From Prochlorococcus sp. AG-355-P18 (GTDB lineage: Bacteria; Cyanobacteriota; Cyanobacteriia; PCC-6307; Cyanobiaceae), in assembly GCA_003280515.1 (NCBI GenBank), contig QCER01000014.1, forward strand, positions 1-41,073: a DNA stretch of 41,073 bases. Reading direction: 5' to 3'. The notes beneath the pieces are model-generated. The model worked only from the letters and a program-made list of their open reading frames with translations, searched no databases and was not told the DNA's origin. The translations under genes were made by a program, and so were the position numbers. Positions 8,798 through 18,312 of this stretch are shown here, piece by piece (position 1 is the stretch's first letter; each line of letters starts with the position of its first letter).

Positions 8798-10021
8798 TTA
8801 GTTACTGAAACCCTCTATTAACTGTTGGGTTGAATAAATCCCTAAGAAAGGTGCTGTGAATTCTCTAATAATGCCAGCAGATTTACCATACAAACTATTC
8901 TTTACTGATATTAAATCATTTTCCTTTAAATAAGGATTTCTTTTAGAGCCTCTTTTTGCTCCTGCATTATAAGCAATATTCATCTTTAAAACTGTGCCAT
9001 CATTTTCATACCTTATTAAGACAATTTTTCCAGAAAGAGGTTTTATCGGTCCAGAGAGATCAATCGCATCAGATAAAGTTGCTTCGAGAGGAAGTTTTAA
9101 AACTCCAGGACTTTCAACTCTGCCAAAAAGATTTATTGATATAAATTTTGGGGAAATCCCAGATAAAATTGATTTAGGAATTTGATTTGGATTGGATTTA
9201 CCTAGTTTTGGAAAGAATAAAATATCTCCATCAAATATACGTACATCTTTAGAAGTATCTGAATTTTCCACATAAGCATTAAAATCAATAATTGCTATTT
9301 TTTTGCCTCCCCCTTTTCCAAGAGGAACATCTCTTATAATTTCCACTCGAGATAAATCAGTTTTAGCTGTTATGCCACCAGCTTTTCTAATAACATCAGA
9401 GATAGTAGTTAGATTTTCACTTGATTTTTTGACAATTATATCTTTCGTAGACTCATTATTTGAATTCAGATTTTGAACAATTTCTAATTGCTCATTATTA
9501 ATTCCTCTAAATGAATCTAATTCAGAATTATCAATTTTCCTTAATTCAGTAAATGAGCCAGATGAATAGGCAGGGAATTTGTAAAAACCTGGAGTTCTTA
9601 ACTCTCCTCTTGCTAATACCCTAATACTTTTAAATACCACAACCCTTACTTTAATTTCTGGATCAATAAGGAATTCAGAGTATCTTTTTTTCAATAAATT
9701 TTTTAATTCAGACTTTGTTAAGCCTCTTACAAAAATCTCATCTAACCTTGGTAAAACTAATTCGCCTTCTTCATTAACAGGAAAAACCCCGCTTAATTCT
9801 TCAGCAGGAAAAAATTCTATATAAATTGAATCTCCGCTATCAACCATATAATCTTCTAATTCATTTTTAGGGTTTAAATAAGAGGAAGGTATTGATTCGT
9901 CCTTTACTAAAAGAGGTGAATTTATTTCTGATTTTAAAACCTCAACAAAAAACAAGGAACTAAAAAAAATTATAATTTGAAGAAACTTAGAAAAACTTTT
10001 AGGCAAGAAAAACTTAATCAT
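8798..10021 (-). CDS. Wza-like polysaccharide export protein (SLBB domains)
   Basis: Probable outer-membrane or periplasmic polysaccharide export component of the Poly_export/SLBB family. The 407 residues begin with a hydrophobic signal segment (about 11-27). The poly-export domain follows (about 57-130: DYMVDSGDSIYIEFFP, then GELVLPRLDEIFVRGLT). Two SLBB-like units come next: RVLARGELRTPGFYKFP near 135 and NLFGRVESPGVLKLP near 297. It stands alone, with 150 bp downstream before ispF and 87 bp upstream to trmD. No glycosyltransferases or Wzc-type kinase flank it, so the exported polymer cannot be inferred. Confidence 0.85.
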   Translation of the reverse strand: MIKFFLPKSFSKFLQIIIFFSSLFFVEVLKSEINSPLLVKDESIPSSYLNPKNELEDYMVDSGDSIYIEFFPAEELSGVFPVNEEGELVLPRLDEIFVRGLTKSELKNLLKKRYSEFLIDPEIKVRVVVFKSIRVLARGELRTPGFYKFPAYSSGSFTELRKIDNSELDSFRGINNEQLEIVQNLNSNNESTKDIIVKKSSENLTTISDVIRKAGGITAKTDLSRVEIIRDVPLGKGGGKKIAIIDFNAYVENSDTSKDVRIFDGDILFFPKLGKSNPNQIPKSILSGISPKFISINLFGRVESPGVLKLPLEATLSDAIDLSGPIKPLSGKIVLIRYENDGTVLKMNIAYNAGAKRGSKRNPYLKENDLISVKNSLYGKSAGIIREFTAPFLGIYSTQQLIEGFSN

Positions 10022-10108
10022 ATCTATTACTATATTACATTCGCTTATTAATTTTTTATCCTAAGAGGAATTTTAAGGCAATAATTATCAAAAAACTTAG
10101 TTCATAAA

Positions 10109-10831
10109 TTAATTTTTATCATCTTCCTCAAAATCAAACTTTTTGAGTTCATCACTTTTCATGAGATCTCTCCTTCTTTTATAGGTTCTTTTTAACTGCT
10201 GTTCTTTTCTCCAAAGTTCAATTTCTTTATGATCACCACTAATAAGAACTTCAGGGACTTTCATATGCTTAAAAACTTGAGGTCTTGTATACTGTGGATA
10301 TTCTAATAAGGGCGAGTTATGACTCTCATCTACTAATGAGTCTGGATCACCAAGAGTTCCTGGCAATAATCTAGTCAAACCGTTAATTATTGATAAAGCA
10401 GGTATTTCACCTCCAGAAAGGACATAATCACCTATAGATATCTCTTCATCAGCTAAAAATCTAACCCTTTCGTCGAAACCTTCATATTGACCACAAATAA
10501 TTATTACTTGATCCAAAGTGGACCATCTCACTAGATCATTTTGCTTTAAGACTTTACCCTGCGGGGTCATCAACAAAGTTTTTCTTTTAGGTGATTTTCT
10601 AATTGAGTCATATGCCTTATAAATAGGTTCAGGTTTTAATACCATACCTGCTCCTCCTCCATAAGGCTTATCGTCTACTTGTCTGTAAGAACCTTCTCCA
10701 TATTCTCTTAAATCATGTAAATTTACATCGATCAAATTCTTATCTAGAGCTTTTGTTATAACCCCTAAATTATTTATTAATTCAAAAGCTTTAGGGAACA
10801 ATGTAATTACATCAAAATTAAAACCACTCAT
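10109..10831 (-). CDS. trmD: tRNA (guanine-N1-)-methyltransferase
   Basis: SAM-dependent SPOUT methyltransferase that makes m1G37 in tRNAs and prevents frameshifting. The 240 residues carry the family blocks [28 protein letters not shown] and [12 protein letters not shown], which form the trefoil-knot SAM site. The ATG directly follows the era stop codon with no gap, so era and trmD are co-transcribed. The C-terminus is acidic (DFEEDDKN). Confidence 0.97.
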   Translation of the reverse strand: MSGFNFDVITLFPKAFELINNLGVITKALDKNLIDVNLHDLREYGEGSYRQVDDKPYGGGAGMVLKPEPIYKAYDSIRKSPKRKTLLMTPQGKVLKQNDLVRWSTLDQVIIICGQYEGFDERVRFLADEEISIGDYVLSGGEIPALSIINGLTRLLPGTLGDPDSLVDESHNSPLLEYPQYTRPQVFKHMKVPEVLISGDHKEIELWRKEQQLKRTYKRRRDLMKSDELKKFDFEEDDKN

Positions 10832-11743
10832 CTAGAAATCTTCCTCATAACCAAACTCAATCAACCTTGATTCTTTTTTCCTCCAATTTGGAACAACTTT
10901 CACAAACAACTCTAGATGAACTGGACCATCAATTAATTTTGACATATTTGCTCTTGCTGACTGACCAATCATTTTTAACATTGAACCTTTCTTTCCAATA
11001 AGGATGGCTTTTTGAGTTGATCTTTCAACAATAATAGTAGCCAAAATAGCTGTAAAAACTTTGCCATTTTTTCTTTTCATTTCCTCTCTCTTTTCTATCT
11101 TTACAGCGACACTATGAGGTACCTCTTCTCTTGTATTAATTAATACCTGCTCTCTTACTAAATCGCATAATAAGTTATCTAATGGTTGATCGCAAATAGT
11201 GTTTTCATCATAAAGTTTTGGTCCCTCTGGAAGAAAATTAAGTGCCATATCGACTAGTTCAGAACATCCTTCTCCTTGAGAAGCACATACAATTTGAAAG
11301 CTTCTATTAATACCAAAAAATCTTCTATATTGATCTAATCTTAAATTCCTAAATTCTTTATTAACCAAATCCCACTTATTTAATGCCACAATAAACTCAG
11401 TTTTATTTGCGATTAGAAAGTTCAAAATATATTCATCACCTCTACCAGGTTCTTCACTTGAATCAATTACAAAAATTACAATGTCTACTCCATTAATTGC
11501 AGATTTTGCGTTTTTTACTAATATCTCTCCAAGTCGATGATGAGGTTTATGAACGCCTGGAGTATCAACAAAAATTATTTGCCCATTATCTGTAGTAAGT
11601 ATTCCTTTTAATTTATTTCTAGTAGTTTGCGCTATTGGAGAAGTAATTGTTATTTTTTCTCCAATCAATTTATTTATTAAAGTAGATTTACCGACATTTG
11701 GCCTTCCTAGTAAAGTTACGAACCCAGATCTATAATTGGCCAA
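10832..11743 (-). CDS. era: GTPase Era
   Basis: Ras-like GTPase that binds 16S rRNA and assists 30S assembly. The G1 motif GRPNVGKST (about residues 13-21), switch/G3 VDTPGVHKP and G4 NKWD are present. A C-terminal KH domain includes LIGKKGSMLKMIG. The length is 303 residues. The start is TTG at 11743; it is the only in-frame option because a TAA lies three codons upstream. trmD follows directly on the same strand. Confidence 0.96.
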   Translation of the reverse strand: MANYRSGFVTLLGRPNVGKSTLINKLIGEKITITSPIAQTTRNKLKGILTTDNGQIIFVDTPGVHKPHHRLGEILVKNAKSAINGVDIVIFVIDSSEEPGRGDEYILNFLIANKTEFIVALNKWDLVNKEFRNLRLDQYRRFFGINRSFQIVCASQGEGCSELVDMALNFLPEGPKLYDENTICDQPLDNLLCDLVREQVLINTREEVPHSVAVKIEKREEMKRKNGKVFTAILATIIVERSTQKAILIGKKGSMLKMIGQSARANMSKLIDGPVHLELFVKVVPNWRKKESRLIEFGYEEDF

Positions 11744-11780
11744 AGACTTTTATGCATCAATAATAAAATTCTGATCAAAA

Positions 11781-12308
11781 ATGAAAAAAAAAACCATAAA
11801 TTTAAAAGAAGCTTCTTTCGCGCAAGCAATAAACATATCTGCACAATGGTGCAAAGAGTGGGGTGAAGAATTACTCAGCGAAGAGGTTTTAGCAGATAGA
11901 ATCGCAGAGCTAACTAAAACAAGAAATGGACTCAGAGGATTTTTTGCATACGCCTTATCAGATAAAGATTGTTTTTTGTTAGATAAACTTCCTTTTTCAC
12001 TAATTTACAAACTGAACGAAGGTGGTGATTCAGTAACAGAAATAGTAGTAAAAAATTTAATAATGAGTTCCGCACAAATTATTATTCATCGAAGAGATAA
12101 TAATCATGAATATGAGATAACATCGCAAAACATTTCAGATAGATGTAAGGCTATTTTAAGACTACTAGAAACCAAGTCAGTTACAAAGTCTGTCAATCAA
12201 GTCCTTAGAGACTTAGATGATATGGGCAATAGTTTTGATAATTCAGTAAAGTATGACTCAGAGCAAAAGGAATTCATAAAAAAACAAATTCTTGATATCG
12301 CCCAATAA
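11781..12308 (+). CDS. Conserved cyanobacterial-type hypothetical protein (175 aa)
   Basis: Starts with an ATG 37 bp from the divergent era start. The 175 residues look soluble and mixed alpha/beta: an acidic first half (WCKEWGEELLSEEVLADRIAE), a strand-rich middle and a helical C-terminus. I see no signal peptide, membrane span or catalytic motif. The residue pattern is that of an ordinary conserved gene, but I do not recognise the family. Its stop codon lies at the foot of the hairpin that terminates the convergent BI-1 gene. Confidence 0.7.
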   Translation: MKKKTINLKEASFAQAINISAQWCKEWGEELLSEEVLADRIAELTKTRNGLRGFFAYALSDKDCFLLDKLPFSLIYKLNEGGDSVTEIVVKNLIMSSAQIIIHRRDNNHEYEITSQNISDRCKAILRLLETKSVTKSVNQVLRDLDDMGNSFDNSVKYDSEQKEFIKKQILDIAQ

Positions 12309-12335
12309 AAAAGCGTAGAGGCAAATCTACGCTTT
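12307..12335 (-). terminator. Intrinsic terminator of the BI-1 gene
   Basis: A perfect 10-bp inverted repeat, AAAGCGTAGA (12310-12319) and TCTACGCTTT (12326-12335), encloses a 6-nt loop. Read on the minus strand, the stem is followed by a run of six T (complement of 12307-12312), the classic intrinsic terminator form, 25 bp past the BI-1 stop. In the + direction only three T follow, so it should act mainly on the minus strand. Confidence 0.85.
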
Positions 12336-12359
12336 GGGTAAGTTATATACGTTGTGTGT

Positions 12360-13097
12360 TTAGTCTCTTCTTCCACCGCCTTGGAGTGCAATCATTAATC
12401 TCAATATAAAAACAAAAAGATTTATATAAGTTAGATACATACCTAAAGCTCCTGCTAGGTACTGATCATCGTTATATCTTCTTGGCATTGTATAGAAATC
12501 AACGAAAGACATTGCAACAAATAAGACAGTTCCGAATCCTGCAATTATCAATTCGAGTCCTGAGCCTCCAAAAACTCCTGGAGCAAAGAATCCCCCAATT
12601 AATTGGACAAACATAGCTATAAGAAGGCCTATCAACCCAAGACCAACTACCCCACTTAGTGCTTGACCAACACTATCACTCATTCTTTGGCCAGTGTAAG
12701 AGGCGATAACAAAAGTTATACCAGTAGCTAAGGCAGCTGTTCCAACAGAACCAATGCCAATTGTTCCTATTGCCAAAGCAACTATTCCACTTAAGGTAAA
12801 TCCGGTTAGCAAACTAAATCCGGTTAGTAAAGGTAAGGCTTTTGCATTATTTGCATTATTTGCAGCGCTTGTGGCTATGAAAAACAAAATCAATTCTGCA
12901 ATTAAAGCAACTATTGAAAGAGGCTGGAAAAGACCGGGATTTGTTGCTATGAGTGAGACACCTGCTAAAACGCCTAAAGAAGTTAGAACCATACCTCCAC
13001 CTACATAAGGTAAAGCCTTTTGAACAACATTAGGTCCAACAATTGAACTGGTTTGTGCTTCACGAATAGCTTGATTAAAATTACTACTTGCTGGCAT
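12360..13097 (-). CDS. Bax inhibitor-1 (YccA/TMBIM) family membrane protein
   Basis: A 245-residue, highly hydrophobic protein with about seven predicted membrane helices. It has the BI-1-like pattern: YVGGGMVLTSLGVLAGV near residue 30, AANNANNAKALP, TFVIASYTGQRM, and a C-terminal helix with MYLTYINLFVFILRLM. Bacterial relatives such as YccA and YetJ modulate the FtsH protease or conduct calcium. The role in Prochlorococcus is not established. It is preceded by a 73-bp gap to phoH and followed by a strong terminator, so it may end a transcription unit. Confidence 0.85.
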   Translation of the reverse strand: MPASSNFNQAIREAQTSSIVGPNVVQKALPYVGGGMVLTSLGVLAGVSLIATNPGLFQPLSIVALIAELILFFIATSAANNANNAKALPLLTGFSLLTGFTLSGIVALAIGTIGIGSVGTAALATGITFVIASYTGQRMSDSVGQALSGVVGLGLIGLLIAMFVQLIGGFFAPGVFGGSGLELIIAGFGTVLFVAMSFVDFYTMPRRYNDDQYLAGALGMYLTYINLFVFILRLMIALQGGGRRD

Positions 13098-13170
13098 TTT
13101 TTTTATTAAATATGAATATATTCTACTTGATTTTTAAAATTTCAGTGTACGGATCTCCAGAGTTATAAAT

Positions 13171-14127
13171 TTATTGATAAGCCTCAATAATTTTCTGAAC
13201 TAAAGGATGACGAACTACATCTTCAATATTTAAATAACAAAATTTTATACCTTCAGTTTCAGAGAAAATTCTCGATGCTTCAATGAGGCCGCTTTGCTGA
13301 TCTTTCTTTAAATCAATTTGTGTAATATCTCCGTTTACAACCATTTTTGATCTCTCTCCTAATCTGGTCAAAAACATTCTCATTTGAGAGCAAGTAGTAT
13401 TTTGTGCTTCATCCAAAATAATCAAAGAATTATCTAAGGTTCTTCCTCTCATAAATGCCAAAGGAGCAACTTCAATAATTCCCTTATCAATTAACGAATT
13501 TGTTCTATCAAACCCGAAAATACTATGTAAAGAATCAAATAAGGGTCTTAAATATGGATCTACTTTTTGTTGCAAATCACCAGGTAGAAATCCCAAACTT
13601 TCACCAGCTTCTACAGCTGGTCTGGTTAAAACAATTTTTTCAATTTTTTTCTCATTCAATAGCCTTGCCGCGCAAACAGTTGCTAAAAATGTCTTACCAG
13701 TTCCAGCTGGGCCAATTGCGAACGTAAGATCAAAGTTTTCAATTGATTCAACATATTCTTTTTGCCTTATAGTTCTTGGTCTTAAATATCTTCCTTCTTT
13801 GGAACGAGCAAGAATTTTTTTTCCAAGTTCAGCATGTGAAGACGATTCGCCCATATTTAAAGAACTTAAAGCCGCTTTAAGATCTACCTCTGGGACTTCT
13901 AAACCTTGTTCCCAAATTGGTCTTGTTAGTTCTACTAATGCTGAGGCTCTCTCAATTTTAGATATGACACCATTCATTTCAAGTTGTAAACCTCTTATAG
14001 TTAAAGAAACTCCTGTAAGAGACTCAAATTTTTTTAAGAAAGAATTACCTGGTCCGGATAATGCTGTAGCGGCATCAGAGCTTGGCAAATCTATTTTGAA
14101 GTGACCAGTTTTGGAAACTTCCTTCAT
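13171..14127 (-). CDS. phoH: PhoH-like ATPase/RNA-binding protein
   Basis: PhoH family P-loop ATPase, thought to act in RNA metabolism or ribosome biogenesis. The 318 residues have an N-terminal KH-like region (about 20-75), Walker A GPAGTGKT (139-146), Walker B SLIILDEAQN (about 234-243) and the downstream NGDITQIDL block. All key residues are present. It lies between BI-1 and rpsP on the same strand with a 36-bp gap to rpsP, consistent with a translation-linked cluster. Confidence 0.93.
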   Translation of the reverse strand: MKEVSKTGHFKIDLPSSDAATALSGPGNSFLKKFESLTGVSLTIRGLQLEMNGVISKIERASALVELTRPIWEQGLEVPEVDLKAALSSLNMGESSSHAELGKKILARSKEGRYLRPRTIRQKEYVESIENFDLTFAIGPAGTGKTFLATVCAARLLNEKKIEKIVLTRPAVEAGESLGFLPGDLQQKVDPYLRPLFDSLHSIFGFDRTNSLIDKGIIEVAPLAFMRGRTLDNSLIILDEAQNTTCSQMRMFLTRLGERSKMVVNGDITQIDLKKDQQSGLIEASRIFSETEGIKFCYLNIEDVVRHPLVQKIIEAYQ

Positions 14128-14163
14128 CTAGTTTTTGAATAAGAATAAAGATTTATCAAATCA

Positions 14164-14529
14164 CTAGCTTTCAGCTTCATTACTCTCGCTTTCAGCTTTA
14201 CTACTATCATTTTCTTCATCTTTAGTTTTAGCCTTAGCTAATTTTTCCTTCTCTAACTTTGCTTTACCAATTGCAATAGAGGGCCTTTCTGTTTTTTCTA
14301 ATAACCCTCCCTTTTCCAATAAAGTTCTTACAACATCTGTTGGCTGAGCACCCTGAGTAAGTCTTGTTCTTAAAGCTTCTGTGTCAAGCCTCGTTTCCTT
14401 AGTTCTTGGATTGTAAAAACCTAGTTCTTGTAGAGGTCTACCATCTCTTCTGGAAGTACTATTGCATGCAACAATTCTGAAACTTGCCTCTTTTTTCTTT
14501 CCAAAGCGCTTAAGGCGCAATTTAATCAT
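14164..14529 (-). CDS. rpsP: 30S ribosomal protein S16
   Basis: Small-subunit assembly protein. The conserved core [18 protein letters not shown] and [14 protein letters not shown] is intact. The 121-residue length exceeds the roughly 80 of the E. coli protein because of a charged C-terminal tail rich in Lys, Glu and Ser (ending [12 protein letters not shown]), as in many cyanobacteria. It starts with ATG, 55 bp downstream of ffh on the same strand. Confidence 0.97.
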   Translation of the reverse strand: MIKLRLKRFGKKKEASFRIVACNSTSRRDGRPLQELGFYNPRTKETRLDTEALRTRLTQGAQPTDVVRTLLEKGGLLEKTERPSIAIGKAKLEKEKLAKAKTKDEENDSSKAESESNEAES

Positions 14530-14584
14530 CTTAAATTAATGCGTTTTTAATAATAATATCATTTAAAGGTGAAAAAAATAGCAA

Positions 14585-16009
14585 TTATAAATCGGCAAAA
14601 CCTTTTTTCTTTTTATTATTTTTTTGTTTTTTCATTGGCTTATTGCCACTCATCCCTCCCATTCCTGGCATCCCTCCCATTCCTGGCATCCCTCCCATTC
14701 CTGGCATCCCTCCGTTGGACATTTGTTTCATAAAACCTCTCATTCTTTGAAAATCAGCTAATACTTTATCTACATCTTTTGCCTCATAACCGCTACCCTG
14801 AGCGATCCTTTGTCTTCTTGAGGGTTGAGCTGCAAGAACTTCGGGTTTTTGTTTCTCCTCAAGAGTCATTGACGAGATCATAGATTCTATTTTCTTAAGT
14901 TGATCTTCTCCATCTTTTATCATCCCATCATCTATTTTATTCATTCCAGGAATTAATTTAATCAATCCACCTAGTGAACCCATTCTTTTAATTAATCTCA
15001 TTTGCTTTACAAAATCATTAAAATCAAAAGTCGCTTCTTGAAGTTTCTTTTGCATCGCTTCTGCATCAGCAAGTTCAACTTCTTTTTGCGCTTTTTCAAC
15101 AAGTGTCAATACATCGCCCATGCCTAAAATTCTGCTAGCCATTCTCTCTGGATGAAATGGTTGCAGTGCCTCTATTTTTTCACCTACACCTATAAATTTA
15201 ATTGGTTTACCACTTATTTTTCTTATTGATAAAGCAGCTCCGCCTCTTGAGTCACCATCCAACTTAGTTAATATTGCACCTGTGATTCCTACTTTTTCAT
15301 GAAATGACTTTGTTAAGTCTGCAGCTTCTTGCCCAATCATTGAATCAACAACAAGCAAAACTTCATCAGGATTAGAAACTTCTTTAATTCGAACCATTTC
15401 ACTCATCATTGAATCATCAATTTGCAGTCTTCCTGCGGTATCAATAATTATCGAATTAAAATCATTTTCACTAGCAAAATTCAATGCTTCCTTTGCTATT
15501 TCTTCTGGTTTGCTATTTTTTTCTTTAGCTGAAAAAACTTCCAATTCATATTGACTTCCTAATGTTTTAAGCTGCTCTACAGCTGCTGGTCGATAAATAT
15601 CTGCAGCCACCAAAAGAACTTTTTTATCTTTTTCCTTTAAATAAAGTCCTAATTTTCCTGTTGCAGTTGTTTTACCCGCACCCTGAAGTCCAGCCATCAA
15701 AATGACTGTAGGACTATTTTCATTTTCGCTTAATGGAGAATTTTCATTTCCCATAATATTAATTAATTCTTTATTTACAACTTCTATAAATTTTTGTCCT
15801 GGGTTTACACCCCTAACTACTTCTTCTCCAATAGCTTTATCTTTAACATCTGATATAAACTCTTTTACTACAGACAAACTAACATCTGCATCAAGGAGTG
15901 CTCTTTTTACCTCCTTCAAGGCATCGTTAATATTATTTTCACTAATTTTTGCTTCGCCTCTTAAACCCTTTACTGCGTCTTCAAAGCGTGATGAGAGTTC
16001 ATCAAACAT
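14585..16009 (-). CDS. ffh: Signal recognition particle protein Ffh
   Basis: GTPase subunit of the signal recognition particle, which targets nascent membrane proteins. The 474 residues include the N domain (1-95), the G domain with GLQGAGKTT (107-115), DTAGR (189-193) and TKLDGDSRGG, and the Met-rich M domain. The C-terminus has a repeated (PGMGGM) tract followed by a Lys-rich tail (MKKQKNNKKKKG). The SRP RNA is not visible in this window. It sits between ftn2 and rpsP on the same strand, a common secretion/translation pairing. Confidence 0.97.
   Translation of the reverse strand: MFDELSSRFEDAVKGLRGEAKISENNINDALKEVKRALLDADVSLSVVKEFISDVKDKAIGEEVVRGVNPGQKFIEVVNKELINIMGNENSPLSENENSPTVILMAGLQGAGKTTATGKLGLYLKEKDKKVLLVAADIYRPAAVEQLKTLGSQYELEVFSAKEKNSKPEEIAKEALNFASENDFNSIIIDTAGRLQIDDSMMSEMVRIKEVSNPDEVLLVVDSMIGQEAADLTKSFHEKVGITGAILTKLDGDSRGGAALSIRKISGKPIKFIGVGEKIEALQPFHPERMASRILGMGDVLTLVEKAQKEVELADAEAMQKKLQEATFDFNDFVKQMRLIKRMGSLGGLIKLIPGMNKIDDGMIKDGEDQLKKIESMISSMTLEEKQKPEVLAAQPSRRQRIAQGSGYEAKDVDKVLADFQRMRGFMKQMSNGGMPGMGGMPGMGGMPGMGGMSGNKPMKKQKNNKKKKGFADL
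14651..14718. repeat. 18-bp tandem repeat in ffh
   Basis: Three exact copies of an 18-bp unit (CATCCCTCCCATTCCTGG, at 14651, 14669 and 14687) plus a partial fourth copy lie inside the ffh 3' end. On the coding strand each unit adds six residues (MPGMGG). In-frame slippage would change the protein only by multiples of six residues. It is also a local G+C-rich patch in AT-rich DNA. Confidence 0.95.
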
Positions 16010-16056
16010 TATTAAAAAGTAATTTTAATTATTATAGATGATCTTGAAGTTTGTAA

Positions 16057-18162
16057 TTACAAGCCACTCACGAAATCAACCAATTTCCATGACTTATTTG
16101 AAAAACCCAAAATATATTTAACTTTAAGGGGATTTAATGATGTTTCACTAATAAATTCTCCAGAATTCTTTATTATTCTCTCTAGATAATTCAATTCTAC
16201 TAAAACAACTATACGGGATGAAGTTTGCGATTCCAAATCAATCTTACGTATTTGGGAATTAATTTCCTTATAGATTCCCTTCTTGATGTCGCTCTGTTTC
16301 TCTTCGATAGTTCGATCAATCAAACCTTTACTAACAATCTTAGAAAGATTAATTTCACTCTTCCCCGCCAAGTAATTACTTTTACTTAGAAGCCATCCAT
16401 TAATTAAATTCCTGATATCTTCCAAAGAAGGTGAAGAGGAATTAAGTTCTTTGAATTCATAGGAAATAATTGAAGTAGATTTCTCAGGAATAGAATTCAA
16501 TTCGCTTGAACGATTTTTTTTTATTTCTTGAATAATATCTTTCTCATTAATCTTTTTATTTTTATCTACGGAAATTAAAGTTTTTTCAGTATTAGCTTCA
16601 TCCTGAATTGATTTTTTTAAATTATTACTTAAAAATCCAATACCAATACCAAATGCAAATAAAATCAAAAACGCATAAATATAGATTAAATAAGGTGATT
16701 CATTAATAATCTCTTTATTCTTTAAGAATTCCCCAAAACTAAACTTTAATTCGGCAATTTTTTCAATTAAAAAATTATAAAACTCTATTGGTTTTTTCTT
16801 AAAGTAATCCTCATTGAACTTGTTTTCTTTGATCTCAACCTTTTCATAATCTTGTTTTATACCACCAGGCCACGGAAGTCGCCTTTCGTCAATATTACCT
16901 AATACATTATCAAAGTCTTCATTAGTTTTTGTAAAGGATTCCTTCTCAATCTGTTGGTTCTGAAGATTTGACCTAATTGAAATTTTATTTGATTTCTTTT
17001 CTAATTTTTCAATAAATTGTTGAATTTCCCTATCTTCAAACCAAGAATCTAAATCCACCTCTTTTGAATTAATATCTCTATAACCAACTAAAACATCATT
17101 CTCTAACCAATTTTTACAGAAAATACATATCGCTTCTAACTTATTTCCAGTATAGCTATTAAGCCAATCTCGTAAATTCTCATCAGAACTACTTGAAAAC
17201 CTTGCAGAGGCTTGGTCAATATCAGCTAAAAGCAAATCTAAACAACCAACTAAAGGCATTGAATCAAGACCAGAGAAATTTAGTTTCTTTAAAATTTTCC
17301 TCGCTTCAAATAATTTTTCTGGCTTTCTTCTCGAGAAACCAATAGCTGTTAAAGATAGAAAAGCTAAAAATCCTGCTTCTAATGATCCTCTTTTTTGTAA
17401 TTCAAGAAACAAATCAATCTGTTCTTGCACTGTCAAAAATGGCTTAATTTGTTGAAAAAAAGCTTCAAACTCTTGCTGATTTAAAAAATCTTTATATTCA
17501 GATTTATTATTACCCTCTAAACCACCTCTTTTGATTATTAAGTTTTCCAACATACTTAAGCCTTTTTTATGAGACTCTTGATCATTTAGATCTCTACTAA
17601 GTAGATCTAGGATTCTGTAAGGAAGCAAAGCAACTAAATCTTCTTCAAGTTCTTTTCTTCTTTCTCCAAGCTTTCCCATTCTTTGTAGAAGTTGTATACC
17701 TTCATGTAAAAAGTCTGCCGCGTTTGAATAGGATCTAAGCTGTTGTTCTTGAATTGCAGAATCTCTTGCTGTTAAAGCAGCCAATAATGTCAAATCAGCT
17801 TCTCTACTACTTCCTAAAGCTGGAGTTTGTGGGGGTTGCAATGCTTTCCTCGTGATTTTAAAAGCTTCTTTTGGTGAACCCGACTCCCAAAGAAGTATTA
17901 ATCCTGCCACCTCTCTATTTGAGGAAAAATCCAATCCAGAATTCCCATTTAATAACAAATTTTCGTACTCTCTTCTGCTTTCTGGATCTGTGAGTAGATC
18001 GGCAGTTTGACGAAGTAACTCAGATCTTTGGGTTAAAACTTCATAAGTAAAACCTTCGTTAGGTGTTTTATCTAACCGCAATTGAAACGCCCTTAATATT
18101 TCTTCAGAAGTTGCAGAGGGGCTTACGCCAATTAAACGAAAATGGTCTAAAGGAAGTTCCAA
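16057..18162 (-). CDS. ftn2: Cell division protein Ftn2/ZipN (ARC6 homologue)
   Basis: Cyanobacterial divisome scaffold that tethers FtsZ to the membrane and is the ancestor of plastid ARC6. The 701 residues start with a DnaJ-like domain (LPLDHFRLIGVSPSATSEEI to about residue 70), followed by a long helical region. A single membrane span lies around 490-515 (YLIYIYAFLILFAFGIGIGF). The C-terminal ARC6/IMS-like domain (about 585-700) includes LINGWLLSKSNYLAGKS and WKLVDFVSGL. The start is TTG at 18162. It is divergent from pdhA (150 bp) and 47 bp ahead of ffh. Confidence 0.92.
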   Translation of the reverse strand: MELPLDHFRLIGVSPSATSEEILRAFQLRLDKTPNEGFTYEVLTQRSELLRQTADLLTDPESRREYENLLLNGNSGLDFSSNREVAGLILLWESGSPKEAFKITRKALQPPQTPALGSSREADLTLLAALTARDSAIQEQQLRSYSNAADFLHEGIQLLQRMGKLGERRKELEEDLVALLPYRILDLLSRDLNDQESHKKGLSMLENLIIKRGGLEGNNKSEYKDFLNQQEFEAFFQQIKPFLTVQEQIDLFLELQKRGSLEAGFLAFLSLTAIGFSRRKPEKLFEARKILKKLNFSGLDSMPLVGCLDLLLADIDQASARFSSSSDENLRDWLNSYTGNKLEAICIFCKNWLENDVLVGYRDINSKEVDLDSWFEDREIQQFIEKLEKKSNKISIRSNLQNQQIEKESFTKTNEDFDNVLGNIDERRLPWPGGIKQDYEKVEIKENKFNEDYFKKKPIEFYNFLIEKIAELKFSFGEFLKNKEIINESPYLIYIYAFLILFAFGIGIGFLSNNLKKSIQDEANTEKTLISVDKNKKINEKDIIQEIKKNRSSELNSIPEKSTSIISYEFKELNSSSPSLEDIRNLINGWLLSKSNYLAGKSEINLSKIVSKGLIDRTIEEKQSDIKKGIYKEINSQIRKIDLESQTSSRIVVLVELNYLERIIKNSGEFISETSLNPLKVKYILGFSNKSWKLVDFVSGL

Positions 18163-18273
18163 ACAAATATCCTATTTAAAAATTTCTTAGACAAATTTTA
18201 TCAAGTTAAAATTTTTTTTCACAAGGTCTTACAGAGTTTTTAAAAAAAATCATGAAAATCGCCCTTCACAGCT

Positions 18274-18279
18274 TAGAAT
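18274..18279 (+). promoter_or_regulatory. Candidate -10 box for pdhA
   Basis: TAGAAT lies 34 bp upstream of the pdhA start, in the 150-bp divergent region. It would place the transcript start near 18286 and give a leader of roughly 27 nt. No clear -35 box is seen. This is pattern evidence only. Confidence 0.4.
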
Positions 18280-18312
18280 GTTAACAAATCAAAACTTCGT
18301 TAAGGTATTTTC

